A stretch of 64,000 nt of DNA from DAOUKH01 sp965207995. GTDB lineage: Bacteria > Chloroflexota > Dehalococcoidia > SHYB01. Positions within the stretch are counted from its first letter, which is position 1, and every line of letters begins with the position of its first letter. The translations under genes were made by a program, and so were the position numbers. The DNA lies in NCBI GenBank assembly GCA_965207995.1, contig OZ242299.1, positions 124,001 through 188,000 on the forward strand. Reading direction: 5' to 3'. Of the stretch, positions 7,700 through 15,368 are shown piece after piece. The notes under the pieces were generated by a model. It was not told the origin of the DNA. It did not search any database and saw only the letters and a list, made by a program, of their open reading frames with translations.

Positions 7700-7969
7700 A
7701 TGGAAGCAGAAGGCGGATTCAAGACGATCATGGCCTCGGAGTTCAGGACCAAGTGTCTGAAGCTCATGGACGAGGTCGCCCAGACCGGCGAGGAGATCGT
7801 CATCACGAAGAGAGGCCGCCCGATAGCGCGGCTCGTTCCGTACCGGCAACGGCCGGAGACACTCTTCGGCATCGACTCCGGGAAGGTCAAGATTCTCGGT
7901 GACATCGTCGCGCCCATCGACGTGGAATGGGACGCCGTGACCGGCAAGAACTGGGACAACCTGCTCTGA
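7700..7969 (+). CDS. Phd/YefM-type antitoxin, apparently orphan
   Basis: An 89-residue antitoxin of the Phd/YefM fold. The N-terminal dimerisation and DNA-binding domain shows the usual order: KTIMASEFRTKCLKLMDEVAQTG, then EEIVITKRGRPIARLVPY, which is the family signature. The C-terminal tail (IDVEWDAVTGKNWDNLL) would normally wrap a PIN or RelE/Doc toxin. Its stop overlaps an ATG (TGATG), as in toxin-antitoxin operons, but that frame closes after 19 codons, and the next gene encodes a barrel protein. The toxin seems to have been lost, or the protein acts alone as a regulator. A TAGAAT -10 box lies at 7665-7670 and a GGAG ribosome site just upstream. Confidence 0.8.
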   Translation: MEAEGGFKTIMASEFRTKCLKLMDEVAQTGEEIVITKRGRPIARLVPYRQRPETLFGIDSGKVKILGDIVAPIDVEWDAVTGKNWDNLL

Positions 7970-8038
7970 TGCCACTCGGCGGCATTCCGCCAAACTCCGC
8001 ATCAACCCCGCCGCTACCGAACCCGTAGGAGGTCAGCC

Positions 8039-8437
8039 ATGCCCAAGGGACTCTTCATGGTGTTCACGCACTGCACCGACCCCGAGCGTGAGGAGGAGTA
8101 CAACCGCTGGTACAGCCACACCCACCTGCCCGATCTGAGCGCCGCCAAGGGCTTCGTGACGGCGCGGCGCTTCCGCAACGCGAACCCCGGCGGCCCGCCC
8201 GACAAGTACCTCGCCCTCTACGAGTTCGACACGCCCGACCTCAAGGCATCCATCGCCGACCTCATCGACATCGCCATCGACGCCCACGCCAAGGGCCGCC
8301 ACATCGACTTCATCGAGGGCGGCGAAGCCTTCATCTTCGAGGAGATCGACCCCGAGGGGCTTGAGCCGCTACGGGAACACGACTACCCGACCGAGGTGCC
8401 AGAGCACATCATCCAAGCGCGGGACACGCTGCGCTGA
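8039..8437 (+). CDS. EthD/Dabb-like dimeric alpha-beta barrel protein
   Basis: A 132-residue protein. It opens with KGLFMVFTHCTDPEREEEYN and continues with RWYSHTHLPDLSAAKGFVTA and RRFRNANPG. This is the ferredoxin-like beta-alpha-beta pattern of EthD-type dimeric barrels, in which the WY..xHLPDL turn carries the conserved His. Small proteins of this group bind or modify hydrophobic intermediates in degradation pathways; no catalytic chemistry can be assigned. The ATG follows GTAGGAGGTCAGCC, a strong ribosome site. It stands alone between an antitoxin gene and a repeat. Confidence 0.65.
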   Translation: MPKGLFMVFTHCTDPEREEEYNRWYSHTHLPDLSAAKGFVTARRFRNANPGGPPDKYLALYEFDTPDLKASIADLIDIAIDAHAKGRHIDFIEGGEAFIFEEIDPEGLEPLREHDYPTEVPEHIIQARDTLR

Positions 8438-8448
8438 GCCCTGTTGGA

Positions 8449-8498
8449 GAGCACCTTAAACCTCCCTCCCTCTGGGAGGGACTGAGGGCGGGCACGCC
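8449..8498. repeat. Dispersed intergenic repeat, family A variant
   Basis: Reads GCACCTTAAACCTCCCTCCC, then TCTGGGAGGGACTGAGGGCG and GGCACGC. This is the CTCCCTCCCTCTGGGAGGG version of family A, again between convergent genes. Confidence 0.8.
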
Positions 8499-8500
8499 TC

Positions 8501-9064
8501 CTACCGAATAGCCGGGACGTCCTGAGTCCAGTACTTGTCCCAGCTTGGCCACGCCTCGGGGAGCTGGCCCACCTGGAGCGCCCGGCCGCCCGCGCGGTCC
8601 ACGGTCACGTCCTTGGCGTGGCCGGGACGGTCGAGCGCGTCCACGGCGTACCAGCGCATGAGCTTGCGGCGGCGGAAGTACCACGTCCCCTCCTGCCGCT
8701 CATAGCTGTCCCAGTATTGGATCGTGCCCACGATCCAGATGTCGCCCCGGTCGAGCTCGTCGCGGCAGTAGACCACGCCGCGCGCCTTTTCGGGGTCGTC
8801 GGGGTCGAGGTCGATGATGTGGTTGCCCACGAAATGGATGCTGCTCTTGGTGTTGCTCATCGTCTTGACGAACCACGCGCGCAGCTTGTCCCGCCCGAAG
8901 GCGTCGCGTCCCACCTGCACGTTGGGGATGAACAGCTCCACCATGTCGTCGAAGTTGCGGGTGTCGAGCGCGAGGGCATAGCGGGCGACGAGCTGCCGTA
9001 TCTGCTCCGTCGACTCCATCCGGTCGATCCGCTGCTCCAAGCTCATCGCCGAGCCGTCCGCCAT
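8501..9064 (-). CDS. NTF2/SnoaL-like domain protein
   Basis: A 187-residue protein of the NTF2-like cone fold. The N-terminal helices (LEQRIDRMESTEQIRQLVAR, YALALDTRNFDDMVELF) and the following strand block VQVGRDAFGRDKLRAWF match the SnoaL_4-type domains often found with ring-hydroxylating and steroid-like enzymes. Next come IHFVGNHIIDLD, ARGVVYCRDELD and a Trp/Tyr-rich C-terminal sheet. The start at 9064 is chosen because GGAGGG lies 6 nt upstream; longer readings run into repeat sequence. Role unknown: such proteins are isomerases, hydratases or binding proteins. No neighbour shares its transcript. Confidence 0.75.
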   Translation of the reverse strand: MADGSAMSLEQRIDRMESTEQIRQLVARYALALDTRNFDDMVELFIPNVQVGRDAFGRDKLRAWFVKTMSNTKSSIHFVGNHIIDLDPDDPEKARGVVYCRDELDRGDIWIVGTIQYWDSYERQEGTWYFRRRKLMRWYAVDALDRPGHAKDVTVDRAGGRALQVGQLPEAWPSWDKYWTQDVPAIR

Positions 9065-9126
9065 CGCACCCTCCTGCTCTACGCGGAAACCGGGTGCGCA
9101 GTGTAGTCGGCGGGGCGGGATTCCAC

Positions 9127-9314
9127 AAACCTCCCCCAGAGGAGACCTTTGCGTAACCTCGCTGTGGTTGGAAAGCGGGCGGAGCAGGGTGGTCTTCCCT
9201 CTCCCCCTCTGGGGGAGACTGAGAGAGGGCCGGGGCGGGGCATCGCCTAACACTCCCCCGCAGGGGGACACCTTAAGCCTCCCTCCCTCTGGGAGGGACT
9301 GAGGGCGGGCACGC
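9127..9314. repeat. Composite of family A repeats filling the 9065-9350 gap
   Basis: Three units follow one another: a partial one with CTCCCCCAGAGGAGACCTTT, a full CTCTCCCCCTCTGGGGGAGA unit with CTGAGAGAGGGCC, and a CTCCCGCAG-type linker leading to CCTTAAGCCTCCCTCCCTCT. The gap holds no gene. Confidence 0.8.
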
Positions 9315-9350
9315 GTCCCTTTCGGGAGTCGGAGCCGACCCATGCTTTGC

Positions 9351-9356
9351 TATAAT
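9351..9356 (+). promoter_or_regulatory. -10 box (TATAAT) upstream of tRNA-Pro
   Basis: A perfect TATAAT in TTGCTATAATGAACC. No convincing -35 box precedes it. It could drive the short reading frame that follows, the tRNA, or both. Confidence 0.45.
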
Positions 9357-9579
9357 GAACCACGCTGTGGACCGGGCCGGCGACAAGGAGTGGAGGACCT
9401 CAGATCTGTTCCGTCCCTACTGGACGGTGGAGACGGACGAAACGCTGAGGCTCGATTCCGACACCGTCCCGCCCAAGGTGCAGGCGGAGTGGTACTCCTA
9501 CAAGCTCGGCGCGCTGGCGTCGGGCAGTGGACACCTTCTTCCGACCTTCGACGACGCTTGGGGCGACGGCTTCGCCTAA
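9355..9579 (+). CDS. Small hypothetical protein (74 residues)
   Basis: An open frame with strongly G/C-ending codons, acidic and Trp-rich (EWRTSDLFRPYWTVETDE, KVQAEWYSYKLGAL). No family recognised. The ATG overlaps the TATAAT box, so if that promoter is used translation would begin at the in-frame GTG at 9367. It ends 20 nt before the tRNA. It may be a real small protein or chance coding-like sequence; codon use favours a real one. Confidence 0.4.
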   Translation: MNHAVDRAGDKEWRTSDLFRPYWTVETDETLRLDSDTVPPKVQAEWYSYKLGALASGSGHLLPTFDDAWGDGFA

Positions 9580-9599
9580 GGCCGGTCACGGCGCAGCGA

Positions 9600-9676
<77 letters not shown>

Positions 9677-9686
9677 TGCAATCGAA

Positions 9687-9720
9687 CGCATCCCGCCGGG
9701 CCCGGCGGGATGCGCTTTTT
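9687..9720 (+). terminator. Rho-independent terminator after tRNA-Pro
   Basis: A 14-bp perfect inverted repeat CGCATCCCGCCGGG / CCCGGCGGGATGCG followed by C and TTTTT, 10 nt downstream of the tRNA. A textbook intrinsic terminator. Confidence 0.93.
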
Positions 9721-9814
9721 CGGACTACCCCGGCAGTAGGGAGAGGCTGAGCGCGGGAGCGGCTGTGGTACACTTCAGACCGCTAGCGAACGCCGCCCCT
9801 TCAGGTAGGACATC

Positions 9815-10759
9815 ATGGTGCAAGAGAAACGGCGCGTCGTACTCACCAATCCCCGCGGCTTCTGCGCAGGCGTCGAGCGGGCCATCGACGTCGTCGAGAT
9901 CGCCCTCGGCAAGTACGGCCCGCCGGTCTACGTGCGCAAGGAGATCGTGCACAACCCGCACGTCGTCGACGATCTCCGCAAGAAGGGCGCCATCTTCGTC
10001 GAGTCCGAGGAAGAGGTCCCCGAAGGCAGCGTCGTCATCTTCAGCGCCCACGGAGTGGCCCCGTCCGTCCGCGTACAATCCGACGCGAGACAACTCACTT
10101 CCATCGACGCCACCTGCCCGCTCGTTACGAAGGTCCACCTTGAGGCGCAGAAGTACGTCAAGGACGGCTACTCGATCCTGCTCATCGGCCACGAGGGCCA
10201 CGACGAGATCGTCGGCACCATGGGCGAGGCGCCGGACAACATCCAACTCGTCCAAGATGTGGAGGACGCCGGCGTCGTGGAGCCGCCCGACCCCGACCGC
10301 GTGGTTTGCCTCACCCAGACGACGCTGAGCATCGACGACACCTTCGACATCGTGGAGACGCTGCAGCGGCGCTTCCCCAACATGTTGATACGGAACGACA
10401 TCTGCTACGCCACGCAGAACCGGCAGACCGCCATCAAGGAAATCACCAGCGACGTCGACCTGATCCTCGTCGTGGGCGCGGCGAACAGTTCGAACTCGAT
10501 CCGCCTGATGGAAGTGGCCCGCTCCTACGGCGTGGAGGCCCACCGCATCGCCGACGCCGCCGAGATCGACCCCGTCTGGCTCGAAGGCAAGACCGCGATC
10601 GGCCTCACCTCCGGCGCCTCCACTCCCGAGATCAAGGTCTCCGAGGTGCTCGACTACCTCCGCGAGCGGGGCTCCCTCGACGTCCGCGAGGTCGAGGTCA
10701 TCGAAGAGAACGTGACCTTCCTCCTGCCCAAGGAGTTGCGCGGCCTCGCCAAGGCCTAG
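9815..10759 (+). CDS. ispH: 4-hydroxy-3-methylbut-2-enyl diphosphate reductase
   Basis: Last enzyme of the MEP isoprenoid pathway: it reduces HMBPP to IPP and DMAPP with a 4Fe-4S cluster. The 314-residue length is normal. The three cluster ligands are present in their motifs: PRGFCAGV (Cys17), DATCPLV (Cys101) and NDICYATQNRQ (Cys197). The substrate-binding motifs IVHNPHVV, SAHGV, GHEGHDE and GAANSSNS are also intact. The N-terminal extension of plant or cyanobacterial forms is absent. The gene stands alone after the tRNA terminator, with its own promoter probably in GGTACACTTC. It shows that the host makes isoprenoids by the MEP route. Confidence 0.97.
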   Translation: MVQEKRRVVLTNPRGFCAGVERAIDVVEIALGKYGPPVYVRKEIVHNPHVVDDLRKKGAIFVESEEEVPEGSVVIFSAHGVAPSVRVQSDARQLTSIDATCPLVTKVHLEAQKYVKDGYSILLIGHEGHDEIVGTMGEAPDNIQLVQDVEDAGVVEPPDPDRVVCLTQTTLSIDDTFDIVETLQRRFPNMLIRNDICYATQNRQTAIKEITSDVDLILVVGAANSSNSIRLMEVARSYGVEAHRIADAAEIDPVWLEGKTAIGLTSGASTPEIKVSEVLDYLRERGSLDVREVEVIEENVTFLLPKELRGLAKA

Positions 10760-10852
10760 CGGGTCGGATTTCCAATCCACCGCCCGCGAGGGGCGCGTAG
10801 TCTTACGCAGGAGCCCCGCGCTGCGGCGCGGCCTATTCCGGACCGCTTCGCG

Positions 10853-12667
10853 ATGGAGATTCTGACAACCGCCCCAACCCGCGTGGTGCAGCGCCTCCCC
10901 GTTGCCTCGACCCTCGCCGCCGCCTTGACCGCCGTGCTCGCGGTCGCCGCCTGCTCCTCCGACGGTGCGGCCACACCCACCGGCGGCGATCTCCCCACCG
11001 CACCTCCAGCCACCGAAGCGGCCCCCTCCGCTGCGCCCGCCGACGCCGCAACTCCCGAGGGCGGGCCAACACCCGAAGATCCGCCAACCCCAACGCCGAC
11101 GCCGCACGTCACGCCCCCGCCCACACTGGCGCCCATCCCGATCCGGGGCCTCGTCGAAGTCAGCCCCGACTCAACCGGGCAGGGGTCGGCCCCCATGCTG
11201 GCCGGGCTCGACGTTGAATTCGCCCTCAGCGGCTTCAGCGCGCTCGAAGAGTTCTCCGTCATCTACGTCGGCCCCGACGGAGAGCGCCGCCCGGCGGGGC
11301 GGGGACGCGCCAACACGTCGGGCGAGGCCCGCTGGACGAAGCCCACGTCGCGCGACGCCATGGGAGAGTGGACGGCGCAAGTCCTGGGAAGCACCGGCAG
11401 CCAGGCCATGGCGGCGTGGACCCTTGCCGAGATGACGATGGATGCGCCCGTCGTCGACTCCCTCGAATCCCAGTTCAAGCTCTACCACAGCCCTGAAGCC
11501 CGCATCTATTTCGACGACACCCTCTTCGAATCCCAGGTCGCCGTCATGGCCCGGTACTTCGCCGAGTCGATCGGGCCGATCGAAGATGCCCTCGGCCAAG
11601 ACCTCGACACCATCGACGTCTATCTGCTCCCCAACGGGGCGGCGGTGCAGCAAGAGATGGTCGCCGCCGGTTCGTCGCGGTCCAGCGGCTTCGAGTCCGG
11701 CATCGCCCTCCTGGGAGGGACGCGCCCCGGTATCTACATCGACATGGCCGCGCCGTTCTATAGCTGGCGGCACATCGCGGCCCACGAGCTCGTCCACTTC
11801 GTCATCGGAGCCATCGAGCAGGACCGCCGCGCCCCCCTTTGGGTCGTCGAGGGGATCGCCGACTACCTCGCGTATCAGGTCGCCGTCGAGCACACCGGCG
11901 ACCACGAACGGCAGTGGGCGCGCCTCGTTCGCGGCCACGCACACCGGGCGATTCACCTCGACCGATGGATCGACTTCCGCACGCTCGGCGACTATGCGGC
12001 CTGGAACTCGGAGCGCGACCTCGACCGGCTGAAGCAGATGTACGGACAGTCCTTCGCCGCCGCGCAGTACATCGCCGCCGCCTACGGCGAGCCGGCCTTC
12101 GTCCCCCTGCTGCGCGCCGTGATCGAAGAGCCCGAAGACCTCGACGTCCCCTTCCGCCGCATCCTCGGCGTCTCCATCGACGAATTCCAGGAGGCGGTAC
12201 GCGACTTCCTGCTGAAGCCGACGCCGTTCGAGCTGGAGATGGAGGCCGCCGGCGCCTACGCGCGGGCCGTCTTCGAAATAGTCGACGACGACCGGCGGAT
12301 GGCCGCCGACTGGGACGAATTCCTCGGCTCCCGCCGCCCCAACCTCGACCCCGAGCCGAGCGCCGCCGAGATCCTGGAGTTCAGCGCGGCGTTCACCGCG
12401 CTAGCGGAGCGCGTCGACGCCCTGGAGCCCCCGGACCGCCTCGCCGACGTCCACGCCGTGCTGGAGGTAGCCTTCTCCCTCTACGTCGAAGCGATGAACG
12501 CCTACGCCCGCCTCGAGACCCGTCCCGAAACCGACCTGCTCGCCCAGGCCAACGCCAACCTCGCCCAGGCCGTGCTCCACGTCGACGCCGCCGAGCAGCT
12601 GCTCGTCAGGGCGCTCACCGAATTCGGCATCAGCGAAGACGAGATCTTCGGAACAGGTCCGCACTAG
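10853..12667 (+). CDS. Secreted lipoprotein metallopeptidase (gluzincin, peptidase MA-like)
   Basis: A 604-residue exported protein. Residues 1-34 form a lipoprotein signal peptide ending in the lipobox LAVAAC (Cys34). A Pro/Thr/Ala-rich linker (about 38-98) follows, then an Ig-like segment with EVSPDSTG and VIYVGPDGERRPAGRG. The catalytic domain has HELVH at residues 311-315 and a downstream EGIADY (Glu333): the HExxH...E zinc site of gluzincins, as in the peptidase_MA family. A helical C-terminal region (about 480-600) closes the protein. It is probably anchored to the outer face of the cytoplasmic membrane and acts on extracellular or cell-wall protein. It follows ispH by 93 nt and may share its transcript. 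Confidence 0.88.
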   Translation: MEILTTAPTRVVQRLPVASTLAAALTAVLAVAACSSDGAATPTGGDLPTAPPATEAAPSAAPADAATPEGGPTPEDPPTPTPTPHVTPPPTLAPIPIRGLVEVSPDSTGQGSAPMLAGLDVEFALSGFSALEEFSVIYVGPDGERRPAGRGRANTSGEARWTKPTSRDAMGEWTAQVLGSTGSQAMAAWTLAEMTMDAPVVDSLESQFKLYHSPEARIYFDDTLFESQVAVMARYFAESIGPIEDALGQDLDTIDVYLLPNGAAVQQEMVAAGSSRSSGFESGIALLGGTRPGIYIDMAAPFYSWRHIAAHELVHFVIGAIEQDRRAPLWVVEGIADYLAYQVAVEHTGDHERQWARLVRGHAHRAIHLDRWIDFRTLGDYAAWNSERDLDRLKQMYGQSFAAAQYIAAAYGEPAFVPLLRAVIEEPEDLDVPFRRILGVSIDEFQEAVRDFLLKPTPFELEMEAAGAYARAVFEIVDDDRRMAADWDEFLGSRRPNLDPEPSAAEILEFSAAFTALAERVDALEPPDRLADVHAVLEVAFSLYVEAMNAYARLETRPETDLLAQANANLAQAVLHVDAAEQLLVRALTEFGISEDEIFGTGPH

Positions 12668-12689
12668 GACATTGGAGGGCAGGTGCGGG

Positions 12690-12907
12690 GCGGTCTTCCC
12701 CTCTGTGGGAGCACCTTAAGCCTCCCTCCCTCTGGGAGGGACTGAGGGCGGGCACGCGCGGCGCGGTCTCCCCACTCTGCGGGAGCACCTTAACCCTCTC
12801 CCCCTCTGGGGGAGATTGAGAGAGGGCACGCGCCGCAGGCGCGTCGGCGGGGGGCCGGGGCGGTTCTTCCCCCTCTCCCGCTGGGAGAGGGTTGGGGTGA
12901 GGGCGGG
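12690..12907. repeat. Composite of family A repeats filling the 12668-12955 gap
   Basis: At least three units: CCTCCCTCCCTCTGGGAGGG with ACTGAGGGCGGGCACGCG, then CTCTCCCCCTCTGGGGGAGA with TTGAGAGAGGGCACGCGCC, then CCCTCTCCCGCTGGGAGAGG with GTTGGGGTGAGGG. It lies between convergent genes; no coding sequence was found. Confidence 0.85.
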
Positions 12908-12955
12908 GAGTGGGGAGGGGTGCGCCAACGTCAACGCTGCCCGCGGCCCATGTAA

Positions 12956-14041
12956 TTAGCCCCGCCCGTTCAGCAGCGCCACGGGGTTGTCGCAGACGAT
13001 CTTCTCTTTCTGCTCGCTGCTGAGACCGTCCTGGTCGAGGAAGGTCGTCAGCGCGCCGGGGAAGATGCCGTCCGAGTGCGGGTAGTCGCTGGCCCAGACG
13101 ATGTGGTCGGCGCCGAGCTGCTCCGCCGCGAAGGCCAGGTACTTCTCCTCGGGGTCGGAGCTGAAGAACATCCGCCCCTCCGCGAGGTACTCGCTGGGAA
13201 GCTTCTTCAACGTCGCCTGCATGCCGGGCCGGTGCATGTACTCCTCGTACTGCTCGTCGAGCCGCCACAGCAGCCAGGGCGCCCAGCCTACCTGCCCCTC
13301 CATGAAGCCGATCCGCAGCCTGGGGAACTTGTCGAGGATGCCGCCGTAGATCATGTCCATCACGGCCAGCATCATCCCCAAGGGATGCAGCACCGCGTGG
13401 GCGCTGACGAAGTCGTAGCCGAACTCCCGCATGAGCAGCCGGAATGCGCCGTGGGGAATGTGCAGCATCACCGGCACGTTGAGGTCCTGCGCCTCCTCGT
13501 AGAGCGGGTGGAAGTAGGGGTCGTTGGGCCGCATGTTGTCGATCGAGGGCTTCATGAAGAAGGTCGGGAAGCCGAGCTCGGAGACGGCCCGGCGAAGCTC
13601 GCGGCGGGCGTCGTCCATGTCGCCGAGCGGCAGCAGCGCCGCCCCCCGCAGCCGGGCCGGGTCCTCGCTGCAATAGTCGTAGAGCCAGTTGTTATAGCCC
13701 TGCGCGACCGAAGGCGCGTAAAAATCCTTGTTCATCCCCATCTCGGTGCAGAAGAGCAGGGCCTGGTCGATGCCCTCGGAGTCCATATCCTTGAGCCGCA
13801 CGTCGGGATACCAGCCGCCGGTGCTCCGGTTGCGCTTGCGGATCGACTCGTAGATCTCTTCCTTCGTCGTGCCGCGGTCGTTGGGGTGCCGCCCTCCCTT
13901 GTCGTTGGGCTGCAGACGGTGGGCCAGCAGGGCGTCTTCGAGCTCCTCACCCTCCTCGGCGGAGAAGTAGCTCGTCCAGTTCGGCAGGCACTCCATATTG
14001 ACGTGCCCGTCGATATCGATGACCTGCTTGCCGTTCAACAT
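12956..14041 (-). CDS. Amidohydrolase family 2 protein (ACMSD-like)
   Basis: A 361-residue TIM-barrel metal-dependent hydrolase or decarboxylase of the amidohydrolase_2 family. It begins with QVIDIDGHVN, where the family's metal motif is normally DxHxH/DxDxH; here the second His is replaced (GHVNME), so the metal site may differ. Later landmarks are FTEMG, FFMKPSIDNM, LHIPHGAFRLLM, GFMEGQVGWAPWLLWRLDE and ASDYPHSDGIFPG, with the final catalytic Asp in SDYPHSDG. Start 14041 is supported by GAGGAG 6 nt upstream. It is divergent from a second amidohydrolase at 14174. Members act on aromatic acids (ACMSD, gamma-resorcylate, vanillate) but the substrate here is unknown. Confidence 0.87.
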   Translation of the reverse strand: MLNGKQVIDIDGHVNMECLPNWTSYFSAEEGEELEDALLAHRLQPNDKGGRHPNDRGTTKEEIYESIRKRNRSTGGWYPDVRLKDMDSEGIDQALLFCTEMGMNKDFYAPSVAQGYNNWLYDYCSEDPARLRGAALLPLGDMDDARRELRRAVSELGFPTFFMKPSIDNMRPNDPYFHPLYEEAQDLNVPVMLHIPHGAFRLLMREFGYDFVSAHAVLHPLGMMLAVMDMIYGGILDKFPRLRIGFMEGQVGWAPWLLWRLDEQYEEYMHRPGMQATLKKLPSEYLAEGRMFFSSDPEEKYLAFAAEQLGADHIVWASDYPHSDGIFPGALTTFLDQDGLSSEQKEKIVCDNPVALLNGRG

Positions 14042-14173
14042 CGCGACTCCTCCGTCACGGCCTCTGAAGGCCCATGATTGGCGGAATGGTAGCACAGACC
14101 CCGCCGCGCGAACCGCGCAGGTGCTACCATGCGGAAAGCGCCGAAGGGCGGCACTTCACACGGAGCGAGCGCG

Positions 14174-15313
14174 ATGCAGTACAACGTGATCTCGACCGAC
14201 GATCACCTTCAGGAAGCCCCCCACACATGGACCGACCGGATGTCCAAGAAATGGGGCGACAAGGTCCCCCAGCTCAAGCCAATCGACGACGAGCACGACG
14301 CCTGGTTCATCTACGGCGAGCCCTACAATCACATCGGCGTGGCCATCGTCCACGGCTCCCTGCCCGATAGGGCCAAGACGCCCATGCGCTGGGAAGAAGT
14401 TCCCGACATCGCCTACGTGCCCGCGGCCCGGGTCAGGGCGATGGACCAGGACGGCGTCGACGTCCACACCTTCTTCGGCAACATCGCCGGCGTCGCCGGC
14501 GGCACCTTTAGCAACCCCGACTTCGACGAAGACTACCGCCTCGAGGCCATCCAAGCCTTCAACGACTTCCAGATCGAGGAGTACGCCGACCCCTTCCCCG
14601 GCCGCTTCATCACCCTCGCCATCGTCCCCATGTGGGACGTCGACAAGGCCGTCGCCGAGGTGCGCCGCACCCACAAGCGGGGCATCAAGGGCATCAGCTT
14701 CGCCTTTCCTCAGCAGTACGAGTACCCCCACTTCGCCGACAAGTATTGGGACCCCCTCTGGGACATCTGCCAAGACCTCGGCCTCTCGCTCAACCTCCAC
14801 ATCGGCTCCGGCGGCAGCATGGGCCTCAAGAACAAGGCCTTCCGCGACAACGGCCCCATGTTCTTCCTCGCGGAGAACTCGACCCGCGCCATCTCAGCGA
14901 ACACCCAGGTGATGAGCACCGTCCTCTTCTCCGGCATCATGGAACGCTTCCCCGCCCTCAAGATCGTCTCCTCCGAAAGCGGCCTCGGCTGGGTTCCCTA
15001 CCTCCTCGAAGTCGCCGACCACCAGTGGGAGCGGCAGAAGCTCTCCCGCGAGGGCATGACGATCAAGCCCAGCGACTACTTCCACCGCCAGTGTTACGTC
15101 AACTTCTGGTTCGAGAAGATCGGCATCGAGAACCGCTACCACATCGGCGTCGACAACATCATGTGGGAGTCGGACTACCCGCACCCAACGTGCACCTGGC
15201 CGAACTCCCGCGAGTACATCGAGCGCTCGTTCGAAGGCGTGCCCGAGGACGAGCAGCGGAAGATGCTGGTCGACAACGCCGTCCGCGTCTTCAACCTCGA
15301 TCCGAGCCCGTAG
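14174..15313 (+). CDS. Amidohydrolase family 2 protein
   Basis: A 379-residue paralogue of the ACMSD-like family with N-terminal motif NVISTDDHLQEAPHTW (DDHL...H in place of DxHxH). Other landmarks are DVHTFFGNIAG, GIKGISFAFPQQYEYPH, LNLHIGSGGSMG, KIVSSESGLGWVPYLLEVAD and the terminal WESDYPHPTCTWP, supplying the conserved Asp. The ATG at 14174 is preceded by CGGAGCGAG; an earlier in-frame ATG adds only 15 residues without family similarity. It shares a short intergenic region with the opposite-facing amidohydrolase and is followed by an MFS exporter 55 nt downstream, which may export or import its substrate. Confidence 0.87.
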   Translation: MQYNVISTDDHLQEAPHTWTDRMSKKWGDKVPQLKPIDDEHDAWFIYGEPYNHIGVAIVHGSLPDRAKTPMRWEEVPDIAYVPAARVRAMDQDGVDVHTFFGNIAGVAGGTFSNPDFDEDYRLEAIQAFNDFQIEEYADPFPGRFITLAIVPMWDVDKAVAEVRRTHKRGIKGISFAFPQQYEYPHFADKYWDPLWDICQDLGLSLNLHIGSGGSMGLKNKAFRDNGPMFFLAENSTRAISANTQVMSTVLFSGIMERFPALKIVSSESGLGWVPYLLEVADHQWERQKLSREGMTIKPSDYFHRQCYVNFWFEKIGIENRYHIGVDNIMWESDYPHPTCTWPNSREYIERSFEGVPEDEQRKMLVDNAVRVFNLDPSP

Positions 15314-15368
15314 CCCTGGCGTCTGCAAGGGCTTCCTCGCCGCGTAGGCGGCATGGCAGAGGGCCGTC

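Noticed and set aside
12690..12907. Repeat cluster considered as a CRISPR array
   Set aside because: Units vary in length and sequence, are not separated by regular unique spacers and contain hairpins of the dispersed family; no cas genes nearby.
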